This document shows, one piece after another, positions 7,261-12,727 of a stretch of 12,727 nt of DNA. A program made the position numbers and the translations under genes. The first letter of the stretch is position 1. The number at the start of each line of letters is the position of its first letter. Location: the NCBI GenBank assembly GCA_964243985.1, contig CAXTHJ010000074.1, positions 1 to 12,727 of the forward strand, read 5' to 3'. A model generated the notes under the pieces. It saw only the letters and a list, made by a program, of their open reading frames with translations. It did no database searches and was not told the DNA's origin. The stretch is from CAIOYC01 sp964243985. Its GTDB lineage: Bacteria; Pseudomonadota; Alphaproteobacteria; Caulobacterales; Caulobacteraceae.

Positions 7261-7319
7261 GAAATGGAGCTTATGCCCCGCCGCTCGCACCGGCTAACCC
7301 TTGGAATCGGTTTCGGTCT

Positions 7320-8213
7320 TCAGCTCATCGGTTCCGGCGGCGGGGGCGGATCGTCGGGGAGGGGGATGAAGTCCTGGTCGTCGTCCACCGGCAAGGCCAT
7401 GCGGCCGGCCTTCCAGTCCGCCTTGGCCTGGTCGATCCGCTCCTGGGATGTGGAGACCAGGTTCCACCAGATGAAGCGCTTACCCACCGGTTCGCCGCCG
7501 AGGAGCATGACGTGCGCAGGCTCAACCCCGGTGAAGAGGATCGGCTGGCCGGGCTGGAAGACCATCATCTGGCCGGCTTTAAAGGTGCGGCCGTCCACGT
7601 CCACCGCGCCGGCGGCGATGAAGGCGGCCCGTTCCGGATACTCTGCGCCGAGCTGCGCCTTGGCGCCGGGCTGCAGCTTCCAGTGGACGTAGAACATGGG
7701 CGAATGGGTCTTGACGTTGGCTTTGGCCCCGAACGCCTCGCCGGCGATCAGGCGCGCCCAGAGGCCGTCGGGCGATTCATATGTCGGCAGGTCTTCCGCC
7801 TCGTGATGAAAGAAGCCGGGCGCAGTCTCTTCCGCCTCGTCCGGCAAGGCGACCCAGGCCTGCATCCCGTGCATGGCGCCGCCCTTAGCCTTGATCTTCG
7901 GGTCGGTGCGTTCGGAGTGGACGATGCCTGAGCCGGCGGTCATCCAGTTCACTTCGCCCGGCCGGATCGCCTGAATGAAGCCGAGGTTGTCGCGATGCAC
8001 GATCTCGCCCTCGAAAAGATAGGTGACGGTGGAGAGGCCGATGTGCGGGTGCGGGCGCACGTCGATGCCGGTGTCGGGCGCGAACATGGCCGGGCCCATG
8101 TGGTCCAGGAAGATGAACGGACCCACCATGCGGTGCGGCGCATAGGGCAGGATGCGCTCCACCTCGAACCCGCCAAGATCGCGCCGCCGCCCGTCAATGA
8201 CCAGTTCGATCAT
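7320..8213 (-). CDS. Pirin family protein
   Basis: A 297-residue two-cupin protein of the pirin family (YhhW-like). Some bacterial members are quercetinases and others bind partner enzymes; the role here is not known. The N-terminal cupin holds the full metal site: H55 and H57 in RPHPHIG, and H99 and E101 in GSGIVHSE. The GHRDNxGxxQ-like part reads VHRDNLGFIQAI. The second cupin spans about 165-250, and the protein ends in a proline-rich tail (285-295). The frame stays open to 8420, but the ATG at 8213 is chosen because it forms an ATGA overlap with the stop of the lrp-like gene and begins with the family-typical IELVID segment. The pair is therefore co-translated, and the regulator may control this gene. 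Confidence 0.9.
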   Translation of the reverse strand: MIELVIDGRRRDLGGFEVERILPYAPHRMVGPFIFLDHMGPAMFAPDTGIDVRPHPHIGLSTVTYLFEGEIVHRDNLGFIQAIRPGEVNWMTAGSGIVHSERTDPKIKAKGGAMHGMQAWVALPDEAEETAPGFFHHEAEDLPTYESPDGLWARLIAGEAFGAKANVKTHSPMFYVHWKLQPGAKAQLGAEYPERAAFIAAGAVDVDGRTFKAGQMMVFQPGQPILFTGVEPAHVMLLGGEPVGKRFIWWNLVSTSQERIDQAKADWKAGRMALPVDDDQDFIPLPDDPPPPPEPMS

Positions 8214-8713
8214 GCTCCAGCCTCCGAGCCGATGTGTGGCGACACCAAACCGAGGGGCACGGCGGTGGAGTTCTTGACGCTGCGGATGACGATGCGGCTC
8301 TCGATATTGGAGACGAGGCCGAGGGACAGAAGCTTCTCGCGCATAAACACATCGAAGGCGTGCATGTCGCGGGTGATGATGCGCAGGACATAGTCCATGC
8401 CGCCGGTGACCGTGGCGCACTGCGCCACCTCGGGCAGCTTGACGATGGCGGCCTCGAAGGCGTCGAGATTCGCTTTGCTGGGCATGTTCAGTTTCACCTC
8501 GGCGTAGACCTCGAAGGCCAGGCCGAGCTTTTCGCCGTCCAGCAGGGTGACGCGGCGCTGGATCACGCCCGCGTCCTCCAGCCGCTTGATGCGTCGCCAG
8601 CAGGGGGAGGAGCTTAGGCCCACCCGCTCGGCGATTTCAGCCACCGACAGCCCGGCGTCGTGCTGGATCAGATCAAGGATCTTGGCGTCGACGGCGTCGA
8701 GGACTTCAGGCAA
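8210..8713 (-). CDS. Lrp/AsnC family transcriptional regulator
   Basis: A 167-residue regulator with an N-terminal winged helix-turn-helix (LSVAEIAERVGLSSSPCWRR at about 22-41, followed by IKRLEDAGVI) and a C-terminal RAM ligand-binding domain (about 66-140, with VTGGMDYVLRI). Lrp/AsnC proteins are amino-acid-sensing dimers or octamers that usually bind their own promoter. The start is TTG at 8713, with a GGAG ribosome site 7 bp upstream; no in-frame ATG or GTG precedes it. It is the first gene of a two-gene unit with pirin (4-bp overlap). The ligand is not predictable from sequence. Confidence 0.92.
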   Translation of the reverse strand: MPEVLDAVDAKILDLIQHDAGLSVAEIAERVGLSSSPCWRRIKRLEDAGVIQRRVTLLDGEKLGLAFEVYAEVKLNMPSKANLDAFEAAIVKLPEVAQCATVTGGMDYVLRIITRDMHAFDVFMREKLLSLGLVSNIESRIVIRSVKNSTAVPLGLVSPHIGSEAGA

Positions 8714-8772
8714 GGCGCTTCTCCGGGCCGCTTGGTCATTTCTGACCGCTCTTGATGGCGATCAGGGCATGA

Positions 8773-8792
8773 TTTCGCAACTTCAGGCGAAA
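8773..8792. promoter_or_regulatory. Candidate operator of the Lrp-like regulator
   Basis: TTTCGC-N8-GCGAAA is a perfect dyad about 60-80 bp upstream of the regulator's start codon. On the minus strand its far arm contains TTGCGA, which with CATCAA 17 bp on could be a weak promoter, so a bound dimer would cover the -35. The size and position fit autoregulation by an Lrp/AsnC protein; no binding is shown. Confidence 0.35.
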
Positions 8793-8850
8793 GAGCCGTC
8801 GACAGGATGGCGAAGCAGCGCGAAAAAGGAAAGAGGCCGCAAGATTTATG

Positions 8851-8874
8851 CGCTAAGCATCGACCGGCTTAGCG
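8851..8874 (-). terminator. Hairpin at the end of the 43-aa gene
   Basis: CGCTAAGC and GCTTAGCG form a perfect 8-bp dyad with an 8-bp loop. The stop codon (TAA) of the small membrane protein lies inside one arm. On the minus strand it is followed by CATAAATCTT, which is AT-rich but not a true T-run, so it may terminate weakly or protect the mRNA 3' end. Confidence 0.4.
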
Positions 8875-9000
8875 AGCGTTCGCCGCCGACGCGACCTTGA
8901 TGTCGTAGCCGAACACCGCCGCACGGGACGGGGTGGAGAGGCTGATGTAGGCGACGCCGCCAAGGACGAAAAGGGCGATGGCGAGGCTGAAGAGGCGCAT
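8869..9000 (-). CDS. Small single-pass membrane protein (43 aa)
   Basis: An ATG-started frame of 43 codons. Residues 1-20 (MRLFSLAIALFVLGGVAYIS) form one hydrophobic segment after a single arginine, followed by a short tail with GYDIKVAS. Nearly every codon ends in G or C, as expected for a real gene in this genome. There is no classic signal-peptidase site with a long mature part, so I read it as a membrane-anchored peptide; a secreted peptide is possible. No strong ribosome site is visible. It lies 63 bp downstream of the histidine kinase stop on the same strand and appears to have its own stress-type promoter. I do not recognise a family. Confidence 0.6.
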   Translation of the reverse strand: MRLFSLAIALFVLGGVAYISLSTPSRAAVFGYDIKVASAANAR

Positions 9001-9030
9001 GGCGGTCGACCGTGTTGCTGACAGGCGATC

Positions 9031-9055
9031 TACGCCTCATTTGCCTTAAAGTTCC
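9031..9055 (-). promoter_or_regulatory. Candidate EcfG-type general stress promoter
   Basis: On the minus strand GGAAC (9055-9051) and CGTA (9034-9031) are 16 bp apart. The consensus for alphaproteobacterial EcfG/SigT sigma factors of the PhyR-NepR-EcfG stress pathway is GGAAC-N16/17-CGTT, so one base differs. It would place the transcript start about 20-25 bp before the ATG of the 43-residue protein at 9000. Confidence 0.45.
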
Positions 9056-9063
9056 CGCCTGGC

Positions 9064-10422
9064 TTACGTCGGCAAACGAATAGCGGCGCGAAGGCCTCCA
9101 AGGGGGCTGCGGTCGAGGGTGACGTCGCCGCCGTGGCCCCGCGCCACGTCCCTGGCGATGGCGAGGCCAAGACCCACCCCCTTCACGTTCTGGTTGCGCG
9201 CTTCGTCCAAGCGGGAGAAGGGGCGGAAGGCTTCTTCATAACGGTCGCGCGGTATACCCGGACCGTCGTCATCCACCACGATTTCGACGCCGCGCTCCGG
9301 CTCCGCGTGAGCGGCCACGGTGACGTGACGGCCGTGGGCGGCGGCGTTCAGGATCAGGTTGGAGAGGGCGCGCTTGAACGCCTGGGGCCTCACATTGGCT
9401 TCCAACGCTTCATCGGCATCGATGGTGACGTGGGCGCCGGCGCTGACGGCGCTTTGGCTGATGGTTTCGATCAGTTGGCGGACACTGATAGTCTCCACCG
9501 CCTCGCCGCCCTGGCCCCGGGCGAAGGCAAGGTATTCGTCGATCATGTGCTCCATCTCGACGAGGTCATGCTTGATGGACTCGATCCGCGGGGAGGGGGT
9601 GGCGAGGGCGGCTTCCAGCTTCAGGCGGGTGAGGGGCGTCCTCAGGTCGTGGCTGACGGACGCCAGGAGGATGGTGCGCTGGTCGATGTGGCGCAGCAGG
9701 CGTTCTTTCATATCCAGAAAGGCCTGCCCCGCCTGGCGCACCTCCCGCGCGCCGTGCGGCTTGAAGCGCTGGTCGTCACCCTTGCCGAACGCTTCGGCGG
9801 CCTCGGCCAGCCGCTCGATGGCGCGCACCTGGTTCCTGATGAACAGGATCGCCACGCCGGTCAGGGCCAGGGTGGCCACGGTGAGCCAGAGAATGAAGAT
9901 ATTGCCCCGCGCGGCGAAGGCGCGGTCTCGGGGCGCGATGATGCGGAGCACGCCGCCTTTCACCTTCACCCGGATGTCGATGTAGGCGGGGTAGCGGGTG
10001 CTGTCGATGAAGAAGGGCTCGGCGAGATGGTCGTCCACGGCGCTCCTCAAGGCGGAATCAAACGCCGGAAACAGGGAGCGGTGGTTGACGGTCGGCAGGG
10101 CGGCGCCGGGCAAAAGTACGATGGACAGGGATTGCAACCGCTCTGCCCGCTCGGTGATCGCGGCCGCCGCCTGCGGGCTTGGGTTGGCTTCGTAGAGGGT
10201 CACGTCCCAGGCCACGTCGCCGGCCAATCCTTCGGAAAGCTGCGCCGTCACCGTGCGCCAGTGCGCCTCGAAGAAGGCCCAGGTCACCGCCCCCTGCATC
10301 ACCAGGATCGGCAGGAGGATGATCAGCAGCGAGCGGCCGAACAGCGACGTCGGCACGAACCGCTTCAGGAACCGCGGCGTGAAGACCCGCCGGGTGCGGC
10401 GGACAAAGCGCCAGGGGTTCAT
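9064..10422 (-). CDS. Sensor histidine kinase, EnvZ-like
   Basis: A 452-residue membrane kinase. Membrane segment 1 is at about 31-51, followed by a periplasmic sensor region of about 120 residues with no recognisable named fold, membrane segment 2 at about 174-196, and HAMP at about 197-249. The dimerisation domain has the phospho-accepting H258 in SVSHDLRTPL. The ATPase domain shows the N box NLILNAAAH (N359), the G1 box DDDGPGI at 384-390 and the G2 box GVGLGL at 415-420, so it should be active. Its ATG shares one base with the stop of the response regulator gene (TGATG), so the two are coupled and form a cognate pair. The signal is unknown. Confidence 0.95.
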   Translation of the reverse strand: MNPWRFVRRTRRVFTPRFLKRFVPTSLFGRSLLIILLPILVMQGAVTWAFFEAHWRTVTAQLSEGLAGDVAWDVTLYEANPSPQAAAAITERAERLQSLSIVLLPGAALPTVNHRSLFPAFDSALRSAVDDHLAEPFFIDSTRYPAYIDIRVKVKGGVLRIIAPRDRAFAARGNIFILWLTVATLALTGVAILFIRNQVRAIERLAEAAEAFGKGDDQRFKPHGAREVRQAGQAFLDMKERLLRHIDQRTILLASVSHDLRTPLTRLKLEAALATPSPRIESIKHDLVEMEHMIDEYLAFARGQGGEAVETISVRQLIETISQSAVSAGAHVTIDADEALEANVRPQAFKRALSNLILNAAAHGRHVTVAAHAEPERGVEIVVDDDGPGIPRDRYEEAFRPFSRLDEARNQNVKGVGLGLAIARDVARGHGGDVTLDRSPLGGLRAAIRLPT

Positions 10423-11111
10423 CAGTCGGGCGCCAGCATGTAGCCGACGCCGCGCACGGTCTGCAGATAGCGGGGGTTCTTGGGGTCCGCCTCGATCTTG
10501 CGGCGGAGGCGCGTGACGGCGACGTCGATAGCGCGGGCGGAGGCGTCCACCGCCGCTTCGCTGATCTCGGCGGCGAGGTCGAAGCGGTCGATGGCCATGT
10601 CGCGGCTCTGTGCCAGGCGCTTCAGCAGCTTGGCTTCGCCCTCGGTCAGCCGGACAAGCTGCTCGCCTTCAAAGAGTTCGCACCGCTCCAGGTCGAAGCT
10701 GAAGCCGCCCAGCGCCACCCGGCCCCGCTCGCCGCCCTTGCCTTGCGTGCGGCGCAGGATCGCCTCGATGCGGAGCAGAAGCTCCTGCGGCTCGAACGGC
10801 TTGGCGAGGTAGTCGTCGGCGCCCACCGTCAGGCCGCCGATGCGGTCGTCCGCCTCGCCCTTGGCGGTGAGGATCAGAACCGGCGTCGCGTCCCGCTCCC
10901 GCACCCAGCGGGTGAGGGAGAGCCCGTCCTCCCCCGGCATCATCACGTCGAACACCGCCAGATCGAAGGTCAGATCGCCCATCAGCTTCCTGGCGCGGGC
11001 GGCATTGGGCGCAGCGGTGACGCGAAAGCCGGCGCGGGTCAGGAACTCCTTCAGGAGCTCGCGGATACGGTCGTCGTCGTCCACGATCAGGAGGTGGCGG
11101 CCCTGGCTCAT
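10422..11111 (-). CDS. OmpR-family response regulator (PetR-like)
   Basis: A 229-residue two-domain regulator. The receiver domain (about 5-120) has the acidic cluster DDDD at 11-14, phospho-acceptor D55 in VFDVMMPG, T82 and K104 in LAKPFEP. The winged-helix DNA-binding domain (about 132-227) has the typical RLTEGEAKLLKRL start and the C-terminal end RAIDVAVTRLRRKIEADP...RYLQTVRGVGYML. The ATG at 11111 is used because it begins the receiver fold; the longer open frame overlaps the MarR gene. It follows the MarR-type gene by 10 bp and precedes its kinase with a 1-base overlap. A MarR gene next to an OmpR-type gene recalls petP-petR of Rhodobacter capsulatus, needed there for bc1/c-type cytochromes; the equivalence is inference. 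Confidence 0.93.
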   Translation of the reverse strand: MSQGRHLLIVDDDDRIRELLKEFLTRAGFRVTAAPNAARARKLMGDLTFDLAVFDVMMPGEDGLSLTRWVRERDATPVLILTAKGEADDRIGGLTVGADDYLAKPFEPQELLLRIEAILRRTQGKGGERGRVALGGFSFDLERCELFEGEQLVRLTEGEAKLLKRLAQSRDMAIDRFDLAAEISEAAVDASARAIDVAVTRLRRKIEADPKNPRYLQTVRGVGYMLAPD

Positions 11112-11121
11112 AGAGGGTGGC

Positions 11122-11625
11122 TCATAAGTCGTCTCCCGTCCGGCGCGCCGCGCGCGGTCCCGCCACCGCCGCCAGGATCCGCCGCGCGCCCAGCACCGCG
11201 TCCAGCCCACCGTCGCGGAACGCCGCCGACAGGTGTGCGCGCATCCGCTCCGACACGCGGGCTTCGAACGCGGCGCCGGCGTCGGTGAGCACGGGCGGGC
11301 GGCGGCGGGCGTCCTGGTCGCTGGGCGAGGCTATGGCGTAGCCGGCCTCGATCAGGTCTTTCAGCACCCGGCTCGCGCCCTGTTTGGAAAGCCCCGTGAG
11401 GCGCACGAGGTCCTTCACCCCGATGCCGGGGCGCCGCTTCAGCAGGAAGGCGGCGCGAAAGTGGCCGCGGCCGAGCTTGTGCGGCTCGTCCTCCAGCGCG
11501 GGATCGGCGGCGATCCACAGGGCGGCCTCGGCCAGCAGGAACTGCTCCAGCGCGGCGTCGAGTTCCTCGGGCCTGAGGATCAGGCGCGGGTCGGCGGTGA
11601 GGGGCGCGGTGGCGGGGACGATCAA
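11122..11625 (-). CDS. MarR-family transcriptional regulator (PetP-like)
   Basis: A winged-helix regulator. The DNA-binding part is visible as FLLKRRPGIGVKDLVRLTGL, then SKQGASRVLKDLIEAGY and the wing SPSDQDARRRPPVLTDAGAAF; it ends with a dimerisation helix ILAAVAGPRAARR. The start is uncertain. The only in-frame ATG upstream (11724) would overlap the divergent aminotransferase, and the codons in that stretch (TTA, TCA, AAT) are unlike the rest of the gene. A TTG at 11625 gives a 167-residue protein beginning just before LTADPRLILRPEELD, the first stretch that looks like coding sequence, but has no clear ribosome site. It heads the operon with the response regulator and kinase. The ligand and targets are unknown. 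Confidence 0.85.
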   Translation of the reverse strand: MIVPATAPLTADPRLILRPEELDAALEQFLLAEAALWIAADPALEDEPHKLGRGHFRAAFLLKRRPGIGVKDLVRLTGLSKQGASRVLKDLIEAGYAIASPSDQDARRRPPVLTDAGAAFEARVSERMRAHLSAAFRDGGLDAVLGARRILAAVAGPRAARRTGDDL

Positions 11626-11647
11626 GGGTGAAACCGGCTCCGAGCCG

Positions 11648-11676
11648 TTGACGGCGAATGGCGAGGCGCGTCTAAG
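11648..11676 (+). promoter_or_regulatory. Likely promoter of the aminotransferase gene
   Basis: TTGACG (11648-11653) and TCTAAG (11671-11676) are separated by 17 bp, a good housekeeping-type match and spacing. It lies in the 82-bp gap between the divergent MarR gene and the GTG start at 11708, leaving a leader of about 25 bases. A MarR protein could bind here. Confidence 0.45.
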
Positions 11677-11707
11677 GGCGTCATTCCTTAAGCCTGAAAG
11701 GTGTAAA

Positions 11708-12601
11708 GTGGCTGCTCCGTCCATACCCTTCGACGATCGTGACGGCTGGATCTGGCTGGACGGCGCGTTCGTAGCCTGGCGCGAAGCGAAAATCCACGTC
11801 CTGACCCATGGGCTCCATTACGCCTCCAGCGTGTTCGAGGGCGAGCGGCTTTATGGCGGCGAGATCTTCAAGCTGACGCAGCACACCAAGCGCCTGTTCC
11901 GGTCCGCCGAATTGCTGGACATGCAGATTCCCTTCACGGTGGACGAGATCGATGAGGCCTGCAAGGAGACGTGCAAGCGGATGGGGTTCACGGATGGTTA
12001 CGTTCGTCCCTTCGCCTGGCGCGGGCCTGAGGTGATGGGCGTGGCCGCCAAGGGCTCCAAGGTGCACGTGGCCGTGGCCGCCTGGGAATGGCCGAGCTAC
12101 TTCGATCCCGAGGAGAAGAAGAAGGGCATCCGCATCACTTGGTCCAAGTGGAAGCGCCCCTCCCCCGAAACCATCCCCTCCGAAGCCAAGGCGGCGGGGC
12201 TCTATATGATCTGCACCCTTTCTAAGGACGCAGCGGAGCGGGAGGGCTATTCGGACGCGCTGATGCTCGACTATCGCGGCTATGTGGCCGAGTGCACCGG
12301 CGCCAACATCTTCTTCATCAAGGACGGGGTGATCCACACGCCGACGCCCGACTGTTTCCTGAACGGCATCACCCGCCTCACCCTGATCGACCTGGCGCGC
12401 TGGCGCGGGTTCGAGGTGGTGGAGCGCCACATCAAGCCGGAGGAGCTGTCCGACTTCAGCGAATGCTTCATCACCGGATCGGCGGCGGAGGTGACGCCGG
12501 TGTCGGAGATCGGCGAGCACCGCTTCACGCCGGGCAATATCTCGCTGTCGTTGATGGACGATTACTCGAAGCTGGTGCGGCGGGAGTTGGTGATGGGCTG
12601 A
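11708..12601 (+). CDS. ilvE: Branched-chain amino acid aminotransferase
   Basis: A 297-residue fold-type IV PLP enzyme that transaminates the 2-oxoacids of Leu, Ile and Val with glutamate in the cytoplasm. Marks are LTHGLHYASSVFEGERLYGG at 32-51, the phosphate-binding region TKRLFRSA at 60-67, the PLP lysine K161 in SEAKAAGLYM, E195 in VAECTGANIFF, the C-terminal PTPDCFLNGITR at 212-223, and TGSAAEVTPV at 256-265. The start is GTG at 11708, with AAAGG 6 bp upstream; the frame is open further up, but that part is antisense to the MarR gene. The typical length and motifs favour IlvE over D-amino-acid aminotransferase of the same fold. Confidence 0.94.
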   Translation: MAAPSIPFDDRDGWIWLDGAFVAWREAKIHVLTHGLHYASSVFEGERLYGGEIFKLTQHTKRLFRSAELLDMQIPFTVDEIDEACKETCKRMGFTDGYVRPFAWRGPEVMGVAAKGSKVHVAVAAWEWPSYFDPEEKKKGIRITWSKWKRPSPETIPSEAKAAGLYMICTLSKDAAEREGYSDALMLDYRGYVAECTGANIFFIKDGVIHTPTPDCFLNGITRLTLIDLARWRGFEVVERHIKPEELSDFSECFITGSAAEVTPVSEIGEHRFTPGNISLSLMDDYSKLVRRELVMG

Positions 12602-12630
12602 GGGGCGATCCCGCACTCCTCCCAGCTCCG

Positions 12631-12660
12631 TCATCCTAGGCCTTGTGCCTAGGACCCATA
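12631..12660. repeat. Palindromic interspersed repeat (REP-like) after ilvE
   Basis: TCCTAGGC-CTTGT-GCCTAGGA (12634-12654) is a perfect 8-bp stem with a 5-base loop, set in the frame GTCATCC...GGACCCAT. That frame is the hallmark of palindromic repeats scattered between genes in many alphaproteobacteria. Read as protein on the minus strand it gives the telltale VLGTRPRMTE. It lies about 30 bp after ilvE and may also act as its terminator. Only this copy is seen in the window. Confidence 0.6.
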
Positions 12661-12727
12661 CGCGCCGAGCTTTCCAGGTGGACTGGGTTGGCGTTGATCC
12701 CGCATGATCGAGCGTCGAGTTCATGGG
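12661..12727. other. Unassigned right edge
   Basis: The last 67 bp hold no gene I can support. An ATG at 12704 opens an eight-codon frame (MIERRVHG) running off the edge; it could begin the next plus-strand gene, but there is no clear ribosome site. Confidence 0.3.

Noticed and set aside
6120..7320. Genomic island with att repeats at the tRNA
   Set aside because: I looked for a copy of the tRNA 3' end beyond the low-GC gene and found none, and no integrase is present, so only a composition difference is claimed.
8807..8872. 21-codon plus-strand frame starting MAKQREKG
   Set aside because: Too short, and it overlaps the hairpin and the candidate regulator leader; no supporting ribosome site.
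8846..9040. 64-codon minus-strand frame near the small membrane protein
   Set aside because: Histidine/proline/arginine-rich shadow; the 43-codon frame in the same place has a membrane segment and GC-ending codons.
9133..10443. 436-codon open frame on the plus strand, opposite the histidine kinase
   Set aside because: The kinase frame has all HisKA/HATPase motifs; the opposite frame is a high-GC mirror rich in G, H, R and Q with no domain.
11626..11724. N-terminal extension of the MarR gene to the ATG at 11724
   Set aside because: Codons there (TTA, TCA, AAT) are unlike the rest, and it would overlap the ilvE start and erase its promoter.
11681..12724. 347-codon minus-strand frame opposite ilvE
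   Set aside because: ilvE carries all PLP-enzyme motifs; the start of the minus frame is the translated palindromic repeat (VLGTRPRMTE).

Overview
The window is a gene-dense stretch of a high-GC alphaproteobacterial chromosome. The gene families (MidA/NDUFAF7-type methyltransferase, alphaproteobacterial-style IlvE, a PetP/PetR-like regulator pair), the high GC at third codon positions, frequent TTG/GTG starts, a candidate EcfG-type stress promoter and a palindromic repeat of a kind common in this class all point that way. A relative of Caulobacterales is plausible, but the genus cannot be fixed from the sequence alone. There is no CRISPR array, insertion sequence, phage gene or replication origin.

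Layout. (1) 2-1114 (+): the 3' part of a COG2509-type FAD-dependent oxidoreductase, converging on 1135-2466 (-), a secreted metal-dependent amidohydrolase. The amidohydrolase is probably translated in tandem with a 66-residue basic protein (2469-2669, -). (2) tRNA-Thr(GGT) at 2757-2831 carries an unusual mismatch in its anticodon stem. (3) 2860-5913: an lgt-midA-pgeF envelope cluster on the minus strand, split by a 57-residue protein gene on the plus strand (3739-3912). (4) tRNA with anticodon CAT (probably lysidine-type tRNA-Ile2) at 6073-6148, next to a lower-GC gene for an exported protein of unknown function (6190-7248, -). (5) 7320-8713 (-): a translationally coupled Lrp/AsnC regulator and pirin pair, with a perfect dyad upstream of the regulator. 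(6) 8869-9000 (-): a 43-residue single-pass membrane protein with a GGAAC-N16-CGTA promoter in front and a hairpin at its end. (7) 9064-11625 (-): a MarR-family regulator, an OmpR-type response regulator and an EnvZ-type histidine kinase in one operon, divergent from (8) a branched-chain aminotransferase (11708-12601, +). The aminotransferase is followed by a palindromic interspersed repeat.

How they fit together. lgt attaches the lipid to prolipoproteins and pgeF corrects peptidoglycan precursors, so region 3 is mainly envelope maintenance; midA methylates a respiratory complex I subunit in its mitochondrial homologue. Region 7 is a signalling unit beside ilvE. Most of the window is ordinary core genome. 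The least explained items are the two small proteins of 43 and 57 residues, the exported 352-residue protein beside the tRNA, and the altered motif in Lgt.
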